A program made the translations under genes and the position numbers. From assembly GCA_934725575.1 (NCBI GenBank), contig CAKVCK010000025.1, positions 1 to 53,825 of the forward strand: DNA of 53,825 nt, given 5' to 3'. Position 1 is the stretch's first letter, and every line of letters starts with the position of its first letter. Shown here in pieces: positions 49,114 to 53,825 of the stretch. Source of the stretch: an uncultured Bacteroidales bacterium (GTDB taxonomy: Bacteria > Bacteroidota > Bacteroidia > Bacteroidales > UBA932). The notes beneath the pieces were generated by a model. That model made no database searches, was not told where the DNA came from, and saw only the letters and a program-made list of their open reading frames with translations.

Positions 49114-50025
49114 ATGAATATGCTAAAGCGGAGAATCGAGGCTTCATCGGACGGGCTTATGCTGGCGATGCTCATCAGCGAGCCGGTGGGAGAGCCTAAG
49201 GGGATCGTGCAGATTGTTCACGGAATGTGCGAGCACAAGGAGCGGTATATTCCTTTTATGGAATATCTTTCCGCTCACGGGTACATCTGCGCCATCCACG
49301 ACCACCGCGGGCACGGAGAGACGGTGCTCAACGAGGAGGATCTCGGGTATATGTACAAGGGAGGATGGGAAGGTCTCGTAGAGGACATCAGACTGGTACA
49401 GAACGAGATAAAGGCAAGCTATCCAGCCTTGCCGTACACACTTTTCGGACACAGTATGGGGTCTATGGCGGTACGATCTTTCACAAAACGCTACGATGAC
49501 AGCATCGACACCTTGTTCGTGTGCGGCTGCCCAAGCTACAATCCGGCAGGTGGAGCGGGACGGTTTCTTGCAAGCGTGATCGGCCTGTTCAAAGGCGAGA
49601 GATACCGCTCACCTCTGCTGCAGAAACTCTCCTTCGGATCATTCAACAAGCCATTCGAGGCCGAGGGTTACCCTTCCGCCTGGGTCTGCTCGGACAAAGA
49701 CACACTGGAGGCCTACCACAACGACCCGTACTGCACTTTCACGTTCACGGTCAACGGCTTCAAGAACCTTCTGGATCTGATGAAGGATTGCTACAGCCCG
49801 AAAGGCTGGAAGATGTCGAATCCAACCCTACCGGTACATTTCATCTCCGGTGCCGAGGATCCGTGCAGGATCTCCGACAAGGCGATAGCCAAGGCAGCCG
49901 ACCTGATGAAGCGCGTCGGCTACACCAACACGGACCTGAGGCTCTATCCAGGAATGCGCCACGAGATCATCAACGAGACCTCGCGCCTACAGGTCTGGGA
50001 CGACATACTCGCCAGACTCGCATAA
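49114..50025 (+). CDS. Alpha/beta hydrolase, monoacylglycerol-lipase-like
   Basis: A 303-residue serine hydrolase of the S33 / lysophospholipase group. Catalytic Ser114 lies in GHSMGS, the Asp in SGAEDPC, and the His in GMRHEI near the C-terminus. HDHRGHGET (63-71) is the oxyanion-side motif of monoacylglycerol lipases. No signal peptide, so cytoplasmic. Start is ATGAATATG. The nicotinamidase gene follows on the same strand after 74 bases. Confidence 0.88.
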   Translation: MNMLKRRIEASSDGLMLAMLISEPVGEPKGIVQIVHGMCEHKERYIPFMEYLSAHGYICAIHDHRGHGETVLNEEDLGYMYKGGWEGLVEDIRLVQNEIKASYPALPYTLFGHSMGSMAVRSFTKRYDDSIDTLFVCGCPSYNPAGGAGRFLASVIGLFKGERYRSPLLQKLSFGSFNKPFEAEGYPSAWVCSDKDTLEAYHNDPYCTFTFTVNGFKNLLDLMKDCYSPKGWKMSNPTLPVHFISGAEDPCRISDKAIAKAADLMKRVGYTNTDLRLYPGMRHEIINETSRLQVWDDILARLA

Positions 50026-50099
50026 GTGACTCATCTTCGTGGGATTGGCTCGGCTATAAGAGGTTATCTTCCCAAAAGAATAATACAGAAAAAAATTCA

Positions 50100-50708
50100 A
50101 TGAATATGCCAGCAAGAAAAATTCTTCTCGCGGTGGATGTCCAAAGGGACTTCATCGACGGGACTCTCGCTGTACCGGGAGCGGAAAGGATCATCCCGGT
50201 CATCAACGAAATCAAAAAGGACTTTGACCTCGTCTATTTCACATTGGACTGGCACCCCAAGGATCATTGCTCGTTCAAGGAGAACGGCGGGATCTGGCCG
50301 GAGCATTGCGTGCAATACACATTGGGCTCCAGTCTCGCCCCAACACTACTCGATGGCCTTGAGGAAGACCGCACACGCTTCATTCTGAAGGGACAGGACA
50401 AAGACCGTGAGGAATATGGGGCGTTCGCGGACGTCGCCACCGCAACGCAAACTGAAGCCAAGGAGGAAGCCGACACGGCGATGGCTGCTCCATCGGAAAC
50501 CACAGCGCAGGACCTGTTCCAGCCCGGAGACGATGTCACAGTCTGCGGAATAGCGGCCGAATATTGCGTGCTGGAGACTCTAAAGAATGTATTCCGTCTA
50601 AGCCAGAAGATCGGGTTCAGTGTCAAAGTCTGCCTTAAAGGCACGATCGGATTTGACAGCTCACCACTCACTGATTGGATGGGCGCGAATGGAGTTGAAG
50701 AATATTAA
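50100..50708 (+). CDS. pncA: Nicotinamidase
   Basis: Hydrolyses nicotinamide to nicotinate, which PncB can then use. The 202-residue protein starts MNMPARKILLAVDVQRDF; the open frame reaches farther upstream but that part lies inside the previous gene. Asp13, Lys97 and the nucleophile Cys156 (AAEYCVL) form the triad; DWHPKDH (50-56) supplies metal ligands. An odd Ala/Thr/Glu-rich insert of about 28 residues lies at 112-140. The next gene starts three bases after the stop. Confidence 0.9.
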   Translation: MNMPARKILLAVDVQRDFIDGTLAVPGAERIIPVINEIKKDFDLVYFTLDWHPKDHCSFKENGGIWPEHCVQYTLGSSLAPTLLDGLEEDRTRFILKGQDKDREEYGAFADVATATQTEAKEEADTAMAAPSETTAQDLFQPGDDVTVCGIAAEYCVLETLKNVFRLSQKIGFSVKVCLKGTIGFDSSPLTDWMGANGVEEY

Positions 50709-50711
50709 GCG

Positions 50712-51143
50712 ATGAATATTCAGAAGAATATGTGGTTGTTATTCGCTATCCTGTCGGCCGTGTTCGCGGCCGCGACGGCAATCCTCGCTAAAATCGGAAT
50801 CGATGGAGTGGATTCCAATCTTGCCACAGCCATCCGCACGATTGTGGTACTTGCGCTTGCCTGGGGTATGGTGTTCCTGACAAACAGCGCAGGCGGGATA
50901 TCGTCAATAAGCACCCGCAGCTGGATATTCCTGATCCTGTCCGGTCTCGCCACCGGAGCCTCTTGGCTGTGCTATTTCTACGCCATCAAGACCGGTGACG
51001 TCTCCAAGGTTGTCCCGATCGATAAATGCAGCCTCGTGCTGACGATCATATTCGCCGTCATATTCCTTGGCGAGGCTCTGACCTGGAAGACCGTGGTCGG
51101 CTCCATACTCCTCCTCGCCGGAGCGTTGGTTATGGTGCTGTGA
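50712..51143 (+). CDS. Short EamA family transporter
   Basis: A 143-residue protein with five hydrophobic helices, matching the single-EamA-domain family (half-size DMT-type). It keeps the SGLATGASWLCYFYAIKTGDVSKVVPIDK and LGEALTWKTVVGSILLLAGALVMVL motifs. Substrates of this family are unknown. It follows pncA by three bases and may share its transcript; the pairing may be incidental. Confidence 0.85.
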   Translation: MNIQKNMWLLFAILSAVFAAATAILAKIGIDGVDSNLATAIRTIVVLALAWGMVFLTNSAGGISSISTRSWIFLILSGLATGASWLCYFYAIKTGDVSKVVPIDKCSLVLTIIFAVIFLGEALTWKTVVGSILLLAGALVMVL

Positions 51144-51436
51144 CAACCATCGGCACCTCAAGTACACCCCTACATCAACCCGAGCCAAGAACTTCCGCAA
51201 TAAGGAAGGTTGAGTGTGACGGAAACAATGAATTTCGCTCCTGCCGAGTATCATTTTCATCTCGACAAGAGCGATATTCATTGAATATGCCACCTTGGGC
51301 GAAAGTTCTTCAGGCTGTGAAGACTCAATAACTTCAAATTGACTAAAAGTCAACTTTTACAAGTAATAATCTATAAAACCGAGTCAACCGAAATCAGGGT
51401 AATACGAGTTCGGACGAAACCGGACAGAAGGAAGAA

Positions 51437-52498
51437 TTACTTCACGCGGAGTTTCCTGCCGAGGCGGAGGGTTGTGGTCTCCTTGATGCCGTTCAGGCGG
51501 CAAAGGGCCTTGACAGAGGTGTGGTACCTACGGGCAAGGGCACCGAGGGTGTCACCCTGACGGATGGTGTGGTACTTGGCGGCGGCTGCGGCCTTTCTCT
51601 CGGCCTCGGCCTTCTTGGCGGCCTCCTCCTTATCCTTGGCATCACCCTCAAGGATATCAATCTCCTCCTGCTCGCTCTCCGGAACGTACTTACTGTTGGC
51701 GTTCAGGTACTTCTTCTTAAGTACGAACAGCCTGTGCCTCAATGTTCCCGAATGGAAATCGATCAGCCACTCAGGATCAAACGCATAGCCTTTGTAACGG
51801 GTCTCAAAATGGAGGTGCGGGCCGGTAGAGCGGCCGGTAGAGCCACCGAGACCGATGATCGTGCCGGCGTTCACCCACTGGTCATTCGCGACGTAGATCT
51901 TGGAAAGATGCCCGTAGAATGTCTCCAGGCCATTGTCGTGGCGAAGCACAACAAGATTGCCGTACCCTTTATAGTACTTCGAGATACGCACCTTGCCGTC
52001 AAACGCCGCATAGACCGGAGTGCCGGTGTGCAAAGGAAGATCGACTCCCTGATGCCTGCGCCTGTGGCGATAGCCGAACTTTGAATATACATCCGTCTGG
52101 TTCGGGCACTTGTACTCGCTCAAAGTGTCCACGATCCAAAGCGCGATCTCATCCGGAAGCTCTTCCAAAGAGACACGGTATGGATCAGGATAGTCGTGGG
52201 TCCAATATTCATTGAATATCTTGTGGTCACGGGCATAGGTGGAATCCTTGAAGTACTTCCACGTGTAGTCCGAAAGAAGCAGGATCTTGATGTGAGGGTC
52301 AGCGGTGTCAATCGTGTCCAAAGCCGCCGCCCTGGACAAGTCCATAGACTGGACTGACTCTCTGGATATTCTCGGGACGAGGATCTCGGCCTGTTTCTTA
52401 GTCTTGATCGTAGTGTCCTGCGCCACGGCAGGAACCGAGAACTGAATCGAGGCAAGGACCATAACAATGGCGCTCGCCAAAAATCTTCCACGAATCAT
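51437..52498 (-). CDS. M23 family metallopeptidase with LysM domain
   Basis: 353 residues from MIRGRFLASAIV, with a signal peptide (about 1-27, ending AVAQD). An M23 endopeptidase domain (about 140-245) has the zinc motifs HQGVDLPLHTG and GPHLHFETR. A Lys/Ala/Glu-rich linker leads to a LysM domain (about 305-350) that binds peptidoglycan. This layout fits a cell-wall hydrolase or its regulator. It ends near the EamA gene and starts four bases downstream of the phosphohexomutase gene. Confidence 0.93.
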   Translation of the reverse strand: MIRGRFLASAIVMVLASIQFSVPAVAQDTTIKTKKQAEILVPRISRESVQSMDLSRAAALDTIDTADPHIKILLLSDYTWKYFKDSTYARDHKIFNEYWTHDYPDPYRVSLEELPDEIALWIVDTLSEYKCPNQTDVYSKFGYRHRRRHQGVDLPLHTGTPVYAAFDGKVRISKYYKGYGNLVVLRHDNGLETFYGHLSKIYVANDQWVNAGTIIGLGGSTGRSTGPHLHFETRYKGYAFDPEWLIDFHSGTLRHRLFVLKKKYLNANSKYVPESEQEEIDILEGDAKDKEEAAKKAEAERKAAAAAKYHTIRQGDTLGALARRYHTSVKALCRLNGIKETTTLRLGRKLRVK

Positions 52499-52502
52499 CC
52501 GC

Positions 52503-53825
52503 CTACAGTTTTGCTCCGAACCTCTCCACGAGAAGATTCTTGGTCTCACTTATCTTTTCCTCAAGGAGAGCGTCCGATGTCGCCTCGCAGATGAACCTGA
52601 GGTATGGTTCGGTGTTGGAAGGGCGGATGTTGAACCACCAGTCCGGGAACTCGACCCTGTAGCCGTCGAAATCCATCTCGGCGGTCGGTTTCTCCTTGGA
52701 GACGAAATATTCCTTGACAGCGTCCATCGCGCCTTTCTTGTCCTCAAGGCGGAAGTTGATCTCGCCGGAATTCTGGTAGCGCGCGATCCTGCCGATGAGT
52801 TCGTGAAGGGTGACGCCTTTCTTCTTCATCGCGGCGACAACCCTCAGAATCAGGATGGAAGCGAGGAGTCCGCTGTCAGAATAGAAGAAGTCACGGAAAT
52901 AGTAGTGTCCGGCAAGCTCTCCACCCCAGACACCGTCAAGCTCACGGAGCTTCCTGGCGGCGAAGGCTCGTCCGACCTTCCAGGTCGCCATCTTGCATCC
53001 CATCGGAGTGAGGTACTCGCCTACCGCCTTCGAGCTGCGGATGTCCTGGAGCACGGTTCCGGTCTCGTGCCTCTCGTCGATGAAATAGTGGCCGAGAACG
53101 GCGATCATCAGGTCCGGAGAGACGAACTTGCCCTCGTTGTCCACGAACATCACACGGTCAGCGTCACCATCATAGATGACACCCACATCCGCGCCGGTCT
53201 TCTTCACCAAAGTCTGAAGCGGCTCGACATTCTTAGGAATCAGCGGGTTAGGCTCGTGGTTCGGGAAGTTTCCGTCAAGTTCTTCGAATATGTAGGCAGG
53301 CTCATCGCCGAAAATCTCACGGGCGTAAAGGCTTGACATTCCGTTGGAAAGGTCGAAAGCGATCTTGATGTCGGAATAGTCGCCCTTGAACTTCAGCAGG
53401 AAATCAAGATAGTCTTTATGAATATCCTTGAGAATGACCTGTCCCCTCTTCTCAGCCACAGGAGTCGGCCTTCCGCTCTCGATCCATTCCTGAATCTGAC
53501 CAAGACCGGAATCCAAACCGACAGGAAGGGCGTTCTCCCTGGAGACCTTCATTCCGTTATATTCCTTTGGATTGTGCGAGGCCGTGATCTGGACCGAAGC
53601 CTTGAAGCCGTAGTTGGCGGTTCCGAAATAGACCATCGGAGTCGTGCTGAGACCGATGTCATAGACATCAGCTCCGGCGTCGGTGATTCCTTTCACAAGA
53701 TATTCGTGGATCTCCGGAGAAGATGTCCTGCAGTCGCGGCCGACAAGGACCTTGTCAGCGCCAAGGAGTTCCGGAAGGAAATAGCCCACCTTGTAGGCGG
53801 TGTTACGATCGAAGTCAACGTTATA
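52503..53825 (-). CDS. Phosphomannomutase/phosphoglucomutase family protein, N-terminus outside the window
   Basis: The frame is open to the right edge, so about 20 or more N-terminal residues are missing. Four family loops are seen: the phosphoserine loop ITASHNPKEYNGMK, the metal loop YDGDADRVMFVD, the sugar-binding GGELAGHYYF and the phosphate-binding RPSNTEPYLRF. The enzyme interconverts mannose- or glucose-1- and 6-phosphates for polysaccharide synthesis; which one cannot be told. It is co-directional with and directly upstream of the M23 peptidase gene. Confidence 0.93.
   Translation of the reverse strand, partial: YNVDFDRNTAYKVGYFLPELLGADKVLVGRDCRTSSPEIHEYLVKGITDAGADVYDIGLSTTPMVYFGTANYGFKASVQITASHNPKEYNGMKVSRENALPVGLDSGLGQIQEWIESGRPTPVAEKRGQVILKDIHKDYLDFLLKFKGDYSDIKIAFDLSNGMSSLYAREIFGDEPAYIFEELDGNFPNHEPNPLIPKNVEPLQTLVKKTGADVGVIYDGDADRVMFVDNEGKFVSPDLMIAVLGHYFIDERHETGTVLQDIRSSKAVGEYLTPMGCKMATWKVGRAFAARKLRELDGVWGGELAGHYYFRDFFYSDSGLLASILILRVVAAMKKKGVTLHELIGRIARYQNSGEINFRLEDKKGAMDAVKEYFVSKEKPTAEMDFDGYRVEFPDWWFNIRPSNTEPYLRFICEATSDALLEEKISETKNLLVERFGAKL

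Noticed and set aside
49521..50099. Extended frame upstream of pncA
   Set aside because: It lies within the lipase-like gene in another frame and reads as low-quality protein; the nicotinamidase starts at 50100.

Overview
The window is a piece of a Bacteroidales (Bacteroidota) genome. The evidence is the Bacteroidota promoter element TAnnTTTG in front of many genes, a PcfJ/PcfK/DUF3873 conjugative-element module, a long-repeat CRISPR array of the type II-C kind, and typical Bacteroidales products such as an OMPP1/FadL porin, an M64 peptidase, PepSY-like lipoproteins and a DUF1846 protein. The genus cannot be fixed from the sequence.

Region 1 (1 to about 9447) is the end of an integrative conjugative element (ICE). 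Its left part is AT-rich cargo: a short membrane protein overlapping a complete but loop-deleted S-adenosylmethionine synthetase homolog. It continues with a minus-strand operon of ICE genes (DUF3873, PcfJ-like, PcfK-like and small proteins). One ICE gene is cut in two by a 3.5-kb Recombinase-in-Trio (RIT) element with three tandem tyrosine recombinases and perfect 36-bp inverted ends. About 860 bases of hairpin-rich non-coding DNA follow, ending in a CTnDOT-like attachment core.

Region 2 (9590-10545) is a CRISPR array of 12 full 47-base repeats and one truncated repeat, transcribed leftward from a leader promoter near 10630. No cas gene lies in the window. The ICE ends about 140 bases from the trailing end of the array.

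Region 3 (10732-35052) is GC-richer housekeeping chromosome: S41 peptidase, murI, pncB, xseAB, engB, prs, der, a LysE exporter, a PASTA protein, a pseudouridine synthase, an outer-membrane receptor-like protein, ruvC, serS, rpmA, rplU, a sirtuin, an ATPase, rpsU and a large AsmA-like protein.

Region 4 (35053-38122) holds tRNA-Leu(UAG), two low-GC exported-protein genes and degraded fragments, and looks like a decayed island.

Region 5 (38123-53825) carries panE, an exported nuclease/phosphatase-family protein, a DUF1846 protein, a TM2/CD225/DUF2752 membrane cluster, a PepSY lipoprotein, an M64 peptidase, an OMPP1 porin, a YkvA protein, a lipase-like hydrolase, nicotinamidase, an EamA protein, an M23/LysM peptidase and a truncated phosphohexomutase.

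The strongest leads are: the membrane-protein/SAM-synthetase pair in the ICE cargo; a genome-level excess of the hexamer GAATAT/ATATTC in all reading frames, at start codons and in the CRISPR repeat; the RIT insertion; the separation of the CRISPR array from any cas genes by the ICE; the structured ICE end; and several families of dispersed palindromes or MITE-like repeats.
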